From contig NZ_JARXZC010000008.1 of the NCBI RefSeq assembly GCF_029894335.1, positions 113,368-177,367 on the forward strand: DNA of 64,000 bases, written 5' to 3'. How positions within the stretch are numbered: the first letter of the stretch is position 1; every line of letters starts with the position of its first letter. Under the pieces are notes generated by a model that worked only from the letters and a program-made list of their open reading frames with translations, was not told the origin of the DNA and ran no database searches. Both the position numbers and the translations under genes were made by a program. Below, piece by piece: positions 8,200 through 15,533 of this stretch. Origin of the DNA: Kitasatospora sp. MAP5-34 (GTDB lineage: Bacteria > Actinomycetota > Actinomycetes > Streptomycetales > Streptomycetaceae).

Positions 8200-9507
8200 A
8201 TGATGCCGGTTGTACGCGAGTTCACCCTGCCCGACCTCGGTGAGGGACTCACCGGGGCCGAGGTGGTGCGCTGGATGGTCGAGGTGGGCGAGGTCATCGC
8301 CGTCGACCAGCCGGTGGTGGAGGTGGAGACCGCCAAGGCGGTCGTCGAAGTCCCCTGCCCCTACGGCGGCGTGGTCACCGCGCGGTACGGCGAGCCGGGG
8401 GAGGAGGTGCCGGTCGGCGCTCCGCTGGTGACGGTCGCGGTCTCGCCGTCCGGGGGTTCGCCCTCCGCAGGGCCTGCCGTGCCGGAGCCCCCGAACGAGC
8501 GCCCGCTGGTCGGGTACGGAGTGGCGGACGGGCCCAAGGGCGCCCGGCGCGGGCGGGTGCGGGCGGGTGCTGCGGTGTCTGCGGTTCTGGCTGCTGCGGT
8601 GCCTGAGGTGCCTGCTCCGGCAGTTGTGCCGGTGGTGGTGCCGGTGATCTCGCCGTTGGTCCGGCGGTCGGCCCGGGAGCACGGGATCGATCTGGCCGGG
8701 CTCACCGGGAGCGGGCCGGACGGGCTGATCCTGCGGGCGGACGTGGAGCGGGCGGTGGCTGCCGCGTCCCGTCCGGCTGCGGCGGCCGCTGCTGTGGCGG
8801 CGGCCGTGGCACCGACGTCGGACGAGGTGGTGCCGCTGCGCGGGCTGCGGCGGACGATCGCCGAGAAGCTCACCCGCAGCCACCAGGAGATCCCCGCCGC
8901 GACCTGCTGGGTGGACGCCGACGCAACCGAACTGATGGCTCTACGCGCACAGTTGAACCGGTCGGCCGGACCGAAGGTGAGCGTGCTGGCACTGCTGGCG
9001 AGGATCTGCACGGCCGCGCTGGAGCGCTTTCCGGAGCTCAACTCCAGCGTCGAGAGCGATGGTTCGGGGATCCGTCGACACGGCGTGGTGAACCTCGGCT
9101 TCGCGGCGCAGAGCGACCGTGGTCTGGTCGTGCCGGTGGTGCGTGACGCGCACCTGCTCGGGACGGAGCAACTCGGCACCGAACTGGCCAGGTTGACGGA
9201 GACTGCCCGGGACGGCCGGCTCACCCCGGCCGAGCTGACCGGCGGCACCTTCACGCTCAACAACTACGGCGTCTTCGGCGTCGACGGATCCACCCCGATC
9301 CTCAACCACCCTGAGGCCGCCATGCTCGGGGTCGGCCGGATCGTCGCCAAACCGTGGGTGCACGAGGGGCAGTTGGCGGTACGGCAAGTGACCCAGCTGT
9401 CGTTCACCTTCGACCACCGGGTCTGCGACGGGGGCACGGCGGGAGGGTTCCTGCGTTTCGTCGCGGACTGTGTCGAGCAGCCGGGGATGCTGCTGCGGCA
9501 GTTGTAA
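8200..9507 (+). CDS. bkdC: Dihydrolipoamide acyltransferase E2
   Basis: A 435-residue E2. One lipoyl domain (residues 1-80) carries the modified lysine in VEVETAKAVVEV (about residue 46). A variable linker rich in Ala, Val and Pro follows. The peripheral subunit-binding domain spans about 148-183 (ISPLVRRSAREHGIDLAGLT). The catalytic domain ends in FTFDHRVCDGG, with the active-site His and Asp near residue 405. It starts 2 bases after the E1beta stop. Two ATGs occur in tandem; I use the first. No dihydrolipoamide dehydrogenase (E3) is nearby, so E3 must come from elsewhere. Confidence 0.9.
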   Translation: MMPVVREFTLPDLGEGLTGAEVVRWMVEVGEVIAVDQPVVEVETAKAVVEVPCPYGGVVTARYGEPGEEVPVGAPLVTVAVSPSGGSPSAGPAVPEPPNERPLVGYGVADGPKGARRGRVRAGAAVSAVLAAAVPEVPAPAVVPVVVPVISPLVRRSAREHGIDLAGLTGSGPDGLILRADVERAVAAASRPAAAAAAVAAAVAPTSDEVVPLRGLRRTIAEKLTRSHQEIPAATCWVDADATELMALRAQLNRSAGPKVSVLALLARICTAALERFPELNSSVESDGSGIRRHGVVNLGFAAQSDRGLVVPVVRDAHLLGTEQLGTELARLTETARDGRLTPAELTGGTFTLNNYGVFGVDGSTPILNHPEAAMLGVGRIVAKPWVHEGQLAVRQVTQLSFTFDHRVCDGGTAGGFLRFVADCVEQPGMLLRQL

Positions 9508-9520
9508 CGGAGGTGGGGTC

Positions 9521-9557
9521 GGTCGCTCCGCGCGGTGCAGATCCGCGCGGGGCGACC
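9521..9557 (+). terminator. Terminator of the E1/E2 operon
   Basis: GGTCGCTCCGCGCGG (9521-9535) and CCGCGCGGGGCGACC (9543-9557) form a 15-pair stem with one T-G pair and a 7-base loop. It starts 13 bases after the E2 stop. Confidence 0.75.
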
Positions 9558-9740
9558 GTGGGTCGACCATAGGTCGGGCGAGCGTAGCGCTTGTCCGGGC
9601 CGGGCGTCAGGGCTTCACAGGATTTGTCGGATCAGCTGTTTGGGCGTGCCAGGCTACCGAGGGCGTCAGCAGAGACAAGCCAGGTGTGGTTCAAAGGGAC
9701 GACCGGAAGCGAAGCGATTCTCTTGGGCACTCGTCAAGTC

Positions 9741-11300
9741 ATGGTGAAGCCGACCTCGTTGAGGGTCCGAGCGGGTAGCGGGTCGGTGGCGGTCGCCGCT
9801 GTTCCGGGGATGCCGGTGGTGGAGAATCCCGGGCCGGAGCCGCAGTTGGTGGCCGAACTGGTGATCCCGGCCCGCCCGGCCTTCCCACCGGACGTACCGG
9901 CTCCGGCCCCGCCCTCGCCCCCGCCCCCGGCGCCGATGGTTCCGGCGGCACCGATGGTTCCGGGGGTACCGGCTGCGCCGGGGGTGCCGGTGGTGCCAAC
10001 TCCCCTTCCCAGTCCGGCGATCGAGCCGATGTTCACCCGGGCTCCCGGGCTCAACTGGGCCGGTCCGGGGGATCACTGGAGTCGGGCGTGGGCGATGGAC
10101 ACCCTCGGTGGCAGCGCTGCGGCCCCGGCCGTTGCCGGGCCCGCCCCGGATCTGCGGGCGGCCGGTGAGCAGGCGCCGACTCCGGCGGACATCCAGCTGA
10201 TCCGGGCCAGCCTGGCGATCGTCGAGCCGGTCGCCGACCGGGCCACCGCGCACTTCTACGCACTGATCTTCCTGCACCACCCCGAGATCCGGGCGCTCTT
10301 CCCGGCGGCGATGGACGTGCAGCGGGACCGGCTCTTCCGTGCCCTGCTGATGGCCGGCCGCAACGCCGACGACCCGGCCGGGCTGACCGAGTACCTGACC
10401 GGACTCGGCCGGGGACATCGCAAGTACGGGACGCTGACCGGCCACTACGGGCCGGTGGGAGAGTGTTTGATCGCCGCGCTGGAACGTTTCTGCGGAAGCC
10501 GCTGGGACAGTGCCACCGAACTGGCCTGGCGCCGGGGCTACGGGTTGATCTCGAAGATCATGATCGACGCGGCCGAGGGCGCCGCGAAGTCCTCGCCCCC
10601 CTGGTGGCAGGCCGAGGTGGTCGAGCACCGGCGGGTCACGTCCGACATCGCGGTGGTGACCGTCCGGCCCGACCAGTCCTACCCGTACCGGGCCGGGCAG
10701 TACACCACCCTGGAGACGCCCTGGTGGCCCCGGGTGTGGCGGCATTTCTCGTTCGCCAACGCGCCCCGGCCGGACGGGTTGCTCAGCTTCCACGTCAAGG
10801 CGGTGCAGGCCGGCTGGGTGAGCAACGCACTGGTCAACCGCTCCGCCCCCGGGGACGTCCTGCGGCTCGGCCCGCCCGCCGGGGAGATGGTGGTGGACCA
10901 TGCGAGCGGTACCGACCTGCTCTGCCTGGGCGGCGGTACCGGCATCGCGCCGATCAGCGCGCTGGTCGAGGAGGTCGCCGAGTACGGTTCGGCGGGCCGC
11001 TCGGTCGAGGTGTTCTACGGGGCCCGGCGGCGGGGCGAGTTGTACCAGTTGGAGAGCCTGCGCAGGCTCTCCGAGCGGCACCCCTGGCTGTCGCTCCGGG
11101 CGGTGCTCTCGGAGGAGCGGGTCGCCACGGCCGAGGCGCTCTTCGGGGACCTGCCCGAGGTGATCGGCGGCTACGGCCACCTGGCGGGCCGGGCCGCATA
11201 CCTCAGCGGCCCCGCCGCGATGGTGCGGCGGGCGAGCGGGGCACTGCTGCGCGCTGGGGTGGCGAACTCGGCCATCCACCATGACCTCGCGGCGGGTTGA
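9741..11300 (+). CDS. Flavohemoglobin-like globin/FAD/NAD(P) reductase with Pro-rich N-terminal extension
   Basis: A 519-residue protein as called. A globin domain spans about 150-285 with FYALIFLHHPEIRALFP and the proximal histidine in GRGHRKYGTLTGHYG (about 227). An FAD domain follows with YRAGQYTTLETP and RHFSFANAP, where the usual RxYS tyrosine is Phe. The NAD domain has LCLGGGTGIAPISALVEE (about 394). Such proteins act as NO dioxygenases or haem-based oxygen reductases. The first 120 residues are a Pro/Val/Ala-rich segment (repeated PxVP/PAPP) absent from classical Hmp. The start is uncertain: ATG 9741 has no clear Shine-Dalgarno, and an in-frame ATG at 10095 would remove the extension. 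Confidence 0.82.
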   Translation: MVKPTSLRVRAGSGSVAVAAVPGMPVVENPGPEPQLVAELVIPARPAFPPDVPAPAPPSPPPPAPMVPAAPMVPGVPAAPGVPVVPTPLPSPAIEPMFTRAPGLNWAGPGDHWSRAWAMDTLGGSAAAPAVAGPAPDLRAAGEQAPTPADIQLIRASLAIVEPVADRATAHFYALIFLHHPEIRALFPAAMDVQRDRLFRALLMAGRNADDPAGLTEYLTGLGRGHRKYGTLTGHYGPVGECLIAALERFCGSRWDSATELAWRRGYGLISKIMIDAAEGAAKSSPPWWQAEVVEHRRVTSDIAVVTVRPDQSYPYRAGQYTTLETPWWPRVWRHFSFANAPRPDGLLSFHVKAVQAGWVSNALVNRSAPGDVLRLGPPAGEMVVDHASGTDLLCLGGGTGIAPISALVEEVAEYGSAGRSVEVFYGARRRGELYQLESLRRLSERHPWLSLRAVLSEERVATAEALFGDLPEVIGGYGHLAGRAAYLSGPAAMVRRASGALLRAGVANSAIHHDLAAG

Positions 11301-11319
11301 CCGGTCTGGGGCGCACGGT

Positions 11320-11844
11320 TCAGCCGAGGTCGGGGGCGAGCATGGCGCGGATGCCCTCGATGTTCGCGGCGAGGTAGGCGCGCAGGCGCGGCGGTACGAC
11401 GTTGACCGAGGTGACGCCCTCCCGGGTGAAGGGCAGCCGGACGATCTCGTACTCGCCCTGGGGCTCGTCGACCTCCGGCCCGTGCCGGAGCGAAGGGTCC
11501 ATCGAGGCGAGCCGGCAGACGAAGAAGTGCTGCACCTTGACCCCGTGCGGGTGGGCGAGCGTGCCGTCCTCGTGGTGCGAGTGGGCGACGGTGTCGACGA
11601 AGGCGGGGACCACGTCCTGGACCTTCCCGCCCAACTCCTCGTCCATCTCGCGGTGCAGGGCGTCCACCACGGTCCGGTCCGCGCGCTCGACCCCGCCGCC
11701 CGGAGTGATCCAGTACGGATGCGAGCCGGGCCGGGTGCGCTTGATCAGCACGATGGTGGCCGGGGCGTGCGGCGCGTCCGGGTCCAACTCCAGCAGGATC
11801 GCCCTGGCAGTGCGCTTGACGACAGGGCGGACGGGGCTGGGCAT
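11320..11844 (-). CDS. Nudix hydrolase
   Basis: A 174-residue Nudix-fold protein, convergent with the flavohemoglobin-like gene. The Nudix box reads GGGVERADRTVVDALHREMD followed by EELG. The metal-binding core REMDEELG is intact, but the first glutamate of the box (GX5E) is Arg, a substitution that could change metal binding. Nudix enzymes cleave nucleoside diphosphates linked to another moiety; the substrate here is unknown. ATG 11844 follows GGAGGTG; the frame is open further upstream but lacks family similarity. Confidence 0.83.
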   Translation of the reverse strand: MPSPVRPVVKRTARAILLELDPDAPHAPATIVLIKRTRPGSHPYWITPGGGVERADRTVVDALHREMDEELGGKVQDVVPAFVDTVAHSHHEDGTLAHPHGVKVQHFFVCRLASMDPSLRHGPEVDEPQGEYEIVRLPFTREGVTSVNVVPPRLRAYLAANIEGIRAMLAPDLG

Positions 11845-12354
11845 GGCCACCTCCGGGTCACGAGCGTTGTGCGGGATTCTCCCGCACCACAGGGCGGCTG
11901 AAACTCGTACAGACCCGCTCAGGGGGGGCGGTGCTGCGCCGAACGGATGATTCGCGGGGCCCGGCGGGTGTCGTTCGCGCACTGTGGCATAAATGCTGTG
12001 GATCTTCGATAGCAGGGGAAGCTGCCGCTGATTTGGGGAGCAAATGCTGAAATTGTCGGATCGCGACCTAAGATTCCAAGGTCATTTGTGGGCCGTTCGA
12101 GTGTTAATGATTGCAGGCGTGCTGGCCCTGTGCTGCAATGAGCGCCAGTCGGGCAAAGCGGAGCCGAGTACTCCAAATGCCCTCCTGTGCAGCGACTCGG
12201 GCTGGGGGCTGGGCATGGCCATGGAGCAGAACGCCGGGATGCCACGGCCGCGAGTGAAGGTACGAGCGGCTGCACTTCCCCGACCGCCGCAGGGCCGGGC
12301 GGCGCCGCCACCGGGCGTCGTCCCAGGCCGTGCCAGAACGAGAGGTACCGGCGC
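11845..12354. other. Long intergenic region upstream of the SsgA-like gene
   Basis: 510 bases between the divergent Nudix and SsgA-like genes. The stretch 12030-12140 is clearly less GC-rich than its surroundings. I see no convincing reading frame: the open frames here lack codon bias and family features. It most likely holds the promoters of the two divergent genes and a long leader for the developmental gene. Confidence 0.45.
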
Positions 12355-12780
12355 ATGCACAGCACAGTCCAGGGCCACGTGGTCATGCAGCTCGTGGTCT
12401 CGAACGAGCTCTCCTTCCGCATCGTGGTCGATCTCGAGTACGACCCCGCCGATCCCTACGCGGTCCGCTGCATCTTCCACCTGCCCGGTGACACGCCGGT
12501 GGCCTGGGTCTTCGCGCGTGAGTTGCTGCTCGACGGGATCAGCAGTGCCACGGGCGAGGGCGATGTGCAGATTCATCCCGTCGGCGGTGAACTCTCCGAC
12601 GTCTGCATCCGGTTGTACGCCCCCGAGGGGGACGCCCTGCTGCGCGCCTCGGCCCCGCCGCTGATCGCCTTCCTGGCCAGGACGGACCAGCTGGTGCCGA
12701 TGGGGGAGGAGATCACCGGCGCCGAACTCGACGCCCAGCTGGCCAACATCCTCAGCCGGGGCTGCGAGAACGCCGGCTGA
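12355..12780 (+). CDS. SsgA-like protein (SALP), sporulation and cell division regulator
   Basis: A 141-residue member of the SsgA-like family, which is confined to morphologically complex actinomycetes. ELSFRIVVDLEYDPADPYAV, then FHLPGDTPVAWVFARELLLD, GEGDVQIHP and PLIAFLARTDQLVPMGEE follow the family end to end. SALPs control septum-site selection and peptidoglycan remodelling during sporulation; SsgB recruits FtsZ. The sequence looks closer to SsgA than to SsgB as I remember them, but no ssgR-type IclR gene is adjacent, so I do not give a specific symbol. ATG 12355 has AGAGG 9 bases upstream. Confidence 0.87.
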   Translation: MHSTVQGHVVMQLVVSNELSFRIVVDLEYDPADPYAVRCIFHLPGDTPVAWVFARELLLDGISSATGEGDVQIHPVGGELSDVCIRLYAPEGDALLRASAPPLIAFLARTDQLVPMGEEITGAELDAQLANILSRGCENAG

Positions 12781-12826
12781 GTGGTTGGACGGCTGCGCGC
12801 GGCCGGGCCGGCCGTGGATGCGGAGA

Positions 12827-12858
12827 GGCCCCCGGGAAGCGCCTGAACGCCGGGGGCC
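12827..12858. terminator. Bidirectional terminator between convergent genes
   Basis: GGCCCCCGG (12827-12835) pairs with CCGGGGGCC (12850-12858). It sits between the stop codons of the SsgA-like gene and the convergent membrane protein gene. Confidence 0.65.
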
Positions 12859-12915
12859 CGGTACCGCGCTGCCGGGGCGGGGGTTCCTCGGTGGGCCCGC
12901 CAGTAGCGGGGGAGA

Positions 12916-13293
12916 TCAGTCCTCGTCCCCGAAGGCCAGGTTGAGGCCCCAGGACACCAGGCTGATGATCAGCGCGCCGATCAGGGCCGGCCAGAAGCCG
13001 GAGACGTGGAAGTCCAGTTTGATCTTGTCGGAGGCCCACGAGGTCAGCCAGAGCATCAGCGCGTTGATCACGAAGGTGATCAGGCCGAGCGTGAGGATGA
13101 ACAGTGGCAGCGAGAACAGCTTCACCACCGGCTTGATCAGCCAGTTCACCACGCCGAAGATCAGTGCGACCACGATCACGGTGATGGTCTTGTGCTGCCA
13201 GTCACCCCCCGAGAGGGTGATCCCGTTGACGATCCAGGCGGCCACCCAGATCGCAGCGGCGTTGATGAGGGTTTTGACCACGAAACTCTTCAT
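12916..13293 (-). CDS. Small membrane protein, phage-holin 4_2 superfamily
   Basis: A 125-residue protein with four hydrophobic helices (VKTLINAAAIWVAAWIVNGI; ITVIVVALIFGVVNWLIKPV; LPLFILTLGLITFVINALML; ALIGALIISLVSWGLNLAFG). The NWLIKPVVKLFSLPLFILTL core is the hallmark of the YvlD/phage-holin-4_2 family (PF04020). Despite the family name these are chromosomal membrane proteins of unknown role, and there is no phage context here. It is divergent from the cupin gene at 13393, with about 100 bases between them. Confidence 0.82.
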   Translation of the reverse strand: MKSFVVKTLINAAAIWVAAWIVNGITLSGGDWQHKTITVIVVALIFGVVNWLIKPVVKLFSLPLFILTLGLITFVINALMLWLTSWASDKIKLDFHVSGFWPALIGALIISLVSWGLNLAFGDED

Positions 13294-13392
13294 ATCGGAG
13301 ATCGTTGCAGTCCAGCGGGCCCGGGGGAAGTTCCTCGCCCCGATATGTTGTCCAATGTCGTGGGCGCGGGACAAGGGTGGAGGAACGGTTCG

Positions 13393-13710
13393 ATGAAGGT
13401 CTTCCGGCTGGACCAGTTGGACGCCGAGCGCGCCGCCAACGAGGGCGCCTATCTCCGCTTCCTGAAGGAGCGGAACATGTCGGCCGGCCTGTACGCGCTC
13501 TCGCCGGGCGACACCGACACCCAGTCGCCGCACGCCCAGGACGAGATCTACCAGGTCATCAGCGGCCGCGCCGAACTGACCGTCGGGGACGAGACCACCA
13601 CCGTCGGCCGGGGCAGCGTGGTGTACGTACCCGCCGGAGTACCGCACCGCTTCCACCACATCACCGAGGAACTGCGGGTGCTGGTCGTGTTCTCCCCACC
13701 GGAGGACTGA
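13393..13710 (+). CDS. Cupin domain protein
   Basis: A 105-residue single-domain cupin. Motif 1 includes SPHAQDEIYQVISGRAEL (His and Glu of the metal site) and motif 2 is VVYVPAGVPHRFHHI. The second histidine pattern is complete, so it can probably bind a metal. No substrate can be assigned. ATG 13393 follows GGAGG with 6-7 bases spacing. Confidence 0.83.
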   Translation: MKVFRLDQLDAERAANEGAYLRFLKERNMSAGLYALSPGDTDTQSPHAQDEIYQVISGRAELTVGDETTTVGRGSVVYVPAGVPHRFHHITEELRVLVVFSPPED

Positions 13711-13823
13711 CCCGGTCGGACCGGCCCACCCCACCCCACCCGACCCGACCCGACGCCACCGCCCGGGTAGGGTCGGCGCCGTGCGTCGCGTGCGGCGTAC
13801 GGCACTTACGTCAGTTGCATCAT

Positions 13824-13870
13824 CCACGTCACTCACGTCACTCACGTCATTCACTTCACCTCACTTCACC
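13824..13870 (+). repeat. Simple tandem repeat before the tenA riboswitch
   Basis: Imperfect head-to-tail copies of a 9-base unit, CACGTCACT, degenerate into CACTTCACC/TCACTTCACC. It lies between the cupin gene and the thiamine riboswitch, so it may be in the promoter or early leader of tenA. Slippage could vary its length between strains. Confidence 0.7.
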
Positions 13871-13874
13871 GATC

Positions 13875-13976
13875 ACGCGGGAGCCCGTAGCAGCGGGCTG
13901 AGAGGGCGCTGACGCGCTGCGCCGACCGCCAGAACCTGGCCGTGGCACGGGGAAACCCTGCCCGGGACAGGGAGGG
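13875..13976 (+). promoter_or_regulatory. TPP riboswitch (THI element), variant, upstream of tenA
   Basis: The 5' half matches the thi-box closely: GGGAGCCCG, then CGGGCTGAGAGGGCGCTGA and a P3 arm, then CCGACCGCCAGAACCTG. The 3' half is unusual. In place of the standard short P5 with GTAAT loop, the P4 strands CCTG and CAGG enclose a longer stem, GGCACGGG-GAAA-CCCTGCC, capped by a GNRA-like tetraloop. The gene that follows encodes TenA, a thiamine-salvage enzyme, which supports the call. The ordinary element before thiC (18303-18422) shows the contrast. Confidence 0.68.
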
Positions 13977-13987
13977 AGTCACCACCC

Positions 13988-14752
13988 GTGTCCACACCCA
14001 TGTCCGCGTCCACACCCATGTCCGCGTCCGCGCCCGCGTCCGTGCCCGCGTCCGCGCCCGCATCCGCGCCCGCATCCGCGTCGCTCACCGACGAACTCTG
14101 GTCGGCCGTCGAGCCGGTCTACGCCGAGATCCTCGGCCACCCCTTCATCGCGGGCCTCACCGACGGCACCCTGCCGCGCGAAGCCTTCCGCCACTTCGTG
14201 ATCCAGGATTCGCACTACCTGCGCGACTACGCCCGGGCCCTCGCCGTCTGCGCCGCCAAGGCGCCGGACGAGCAGGACGTCCGCGCCTTCGCCGACGACG
14301 CGATCGGCGCGCTGGCCGCCGAGCAGGGTATGCACGCCGAGTTCATGTCCGCCTTCGGGCAGTCCGCCGAGGAGGCCGCTGCGGAGCCGGTGCTGCCCAC
14401 CACCCGCGCCTACACCAGCTACCTGCTCGCCACCGCGTACGGCGGGTCCTTCGCGGAGGCGGTCGCTGCCGTACTGCCCTGCTACTGGATCTACGCCCGG
14501 GTCGGTGAGCAGCTGCTCACCAAGTCCTCCCCCGACCCGCTCTACGCCCGGTGGATCTCCACCTACGGCGACGAGGCGTTCCAGTCGGTGGTGCGCCGGG
14601 TGCTCGCCCTCACCGACCGCCTCGGTACGGAGATCTCGCCGGCCGAACGCCGTCGGATGGTCGAGCACTTCAGCATCACGTCCCGGTACGAGTGGATGTT
14701 CTGGGACGCGGCCTGGCGCGGTGAGACCTGGCCGGTCGGTCTCAACCCGTAG
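13988..14752 (+). CDS. tenA: TenA family thiaminase II / aminopyrimidine aminohydrolase
   Basis: A 254-residue protein. The TenA domain begins near residue 33 (LTDELWSAVEPVYAEILGHPF) and continues with FRHFVIQDSHYLRDYARALA, in which the conserved Asp and Tyr line the pyrimidine pocket, and LPCYWIYARVGEQL, which contains the region of the catalytic cysteine. TenA recycles base-degraded thiamine by hydrolysing aminopyrimidines to HMP. The GTG start follows AGGGAGGGAG. The first 30 residues are a low-complexity repeat of Ser, Ala and Pro (PMSAS, APAS) encoded by tandem GTCCGCGTCC-type units. This tail is not part of the enzyme fold, and internal ATGs could also serve as starts. Confidence 0.88.
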   Translation: MSTPMSASTPMSASAPASVPASAPASAPASASLTDELWSAVEPVYAEILGHPFIAGLTDGTLPREAFRHFVIQDSHYLRDYARALAVCAAKAPDEQDVRAFADDAIGALAAEQGMHAEFMSAFGQSAEEAAAEPVLPTTRAYTSYLLATAYGGSFAEAVAAVLPCYWIYARVGEQLLTKSSPDPLYARWISTYGDEAFQSVVRRVLALTDRLGTEISPAERRRMVEHFSITSRYEWMFWDAAWRGETWPVGLNP

Positions 14753-14779
14753 CCCGAGGGATCCCTGGGGCGGGCCGAA

Positions 14780-14963
14780 GGGCGTCCGCCAGTATGGGGC
14801 CGGCGTCGCGACGCCCGGACTCTCTCCCCCAGCCTTCGGCCGGGGGGACCCCCACGGACGGCTTCTCCTCAGTCGCCGATGCTCCGCATGGACTCCATCG
14901 TCGGCACCGCCCAGACTCGGCCCGGACGCCGCTCCTTCACCCGGCCCCTACTGGCGGACGCCC
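14780..14963 (+). mobile_element. Hairpin-ended repeat element, copy A (unnamed)
   Basis: The left arm GGGCGTCCGCCAGTATGGGG plus CCGG (14780-14803) is the reverse complement, with one bulged T, of the right arm at 14941-14963. Inside lies a core shared with copy B (44083-44242): GGCGTCGCGACGCC hairpin, CCGGACTCTC, ACGGCTTCTCCTCAGTCGCC, a small ATGC-TCC-GCAT hairpin, then CTCCATCGTCGGCACCGCCC and AGACTCGGCCCGGACGCCGC. Copy A also holds an extra hairpin, CCCCCAGCCTTCGGCCGGGG. The arms of A and B are unrelated, so the element is defined by structure plus core. It could be a structured RNA or a non-autonomous hairpin-ended transposon. Confidence 0.7.
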
Positions 14964-15100
14964 TAAGGGGGATCTCCGGGTTCTCTCGGGGGCTGGAACC
15001 CTCGTTTACCAGGCACGACGCCCGTACGATCGAGTTATCGAAAGCGGACGGGACGCGGCGGACAGGCCGGCGCAAGCCCGAGGGGAGAGAAGGAACGGAC

Positions 15101-15292
15101 ATGGCTGAGCTCTGGAAGTCGCTGCCCTCGTGGGTGCGCAACATCGTCATCCCGATCATCGTGGTGGTCCTCGCCTGGAAGCTGCTCTGGGTGGTGGTCA
15201 GCTCGCTGATCGGGCTGCTGATCAACGGACTGGTACTGGTCGGCATAGCCGCCGCCGTGATCATCCTGGTGAAGAAGGCTTCGAAGCACTGA
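15101..15292 (+). CDS. Small membrane protein, DUF5326 family
   Basis: A 63-residue protein. MAELWKSLPSWVRN, followed by two hydrophobic helices (IVIPIIVVVLAWKLLWVVVS and LIGLLINGLVLVGIAAAVII) and a basic tail (KKASKH), matches the Streptomyces DUF5326 family. The role is unknown. GGGGAGAGAAGGAACGGAC precedes the ATG. It lies just after the hairpin-ended element and ends in a strong terminator. Confidence 0.78.
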   Translation: MAELWKSLPSWVRNIVIPIIVVVLAWKLLWVVVSSLIGLLINGLVLVGIAAAVIILVKKASKH

Positions 15293-15307
15293 CGCCGGGC
15301 CGGACTT

Positions 15308-15355
15308 CGAACGAGCCCCGTTCCCCCTGATCCCAGGGAGAGCGGGGCTCGTTCG
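15308..15355 (+). terminator. Terminator after the DUF5326 gene
   Basis: CGAACGAGCCCCG (15308-15320) and CGGGGCTCGTTCG (15343-15355) form a perfect 13-pair stem with an inner CCCTGATCCCAGGG extension. Confidence 0.85.
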
Positions 15356-15388
15356 GTATCCCGGCTGAGCATTCCGGCCGAGCCCTCA

Positions 15389-15440
15389 GCGCTGCCGGAT
15401 GACAGCTGCCGGATGGCAGCTGGGGGATGACATCTGTCAT
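15389..15440 (+). promoter_or_regulatory. Palindrome and partial repeats upstream of the VC0807-type gene
   Basis: GCTGCCGGATGACAGCTGCC, then GGATGGCAGCTGGGGGATG, then the perfect palindrome ATGACATCTGTCAT (15427-15440). The ATGACA half-site also occurs at 15399. The gene start is about 95 bases downstream. This looks like an operator for a dimeric regulator; the regulator is not in the window. Confidence 0.5.
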
Positions 15441-15533
15441 ACCGCTTCAGGTACGCCGGACACTGCTGCCCGACCCCTCCCGGACGGGATTCTTGAGGCA
15501 CAGCGAAGGACCCGGACACTGAAGGAGCGGACC

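Noticed and set aside
6063..9507. Acetoin dehydrogenase or pyruvate dehydrogenase operon
   Set aside because: Not excluded by sequence, but alpha-beta-E2 order without E3 and with a divergent Lrp gene fits bkd better.
12044..12664. Plus-strand frame overlapping the SsgA-like gene and its upstream region
   Set aside because: Out of frame with the SsgA-like protein, low similarity to anything, and lacks codon bias in its first 300 bases.
12916..13293. Possible prophage because of a holin-like protein
   Set aside because: The phage-holin-4_2 family is widespread as chromosomal membrane proteins. No other phage gene is near.
13824..13870. CRISPR-like array
   Set aside because: Units are 9 bases with no spacers; it is a simple tandem repeat. 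No cas genes are present.
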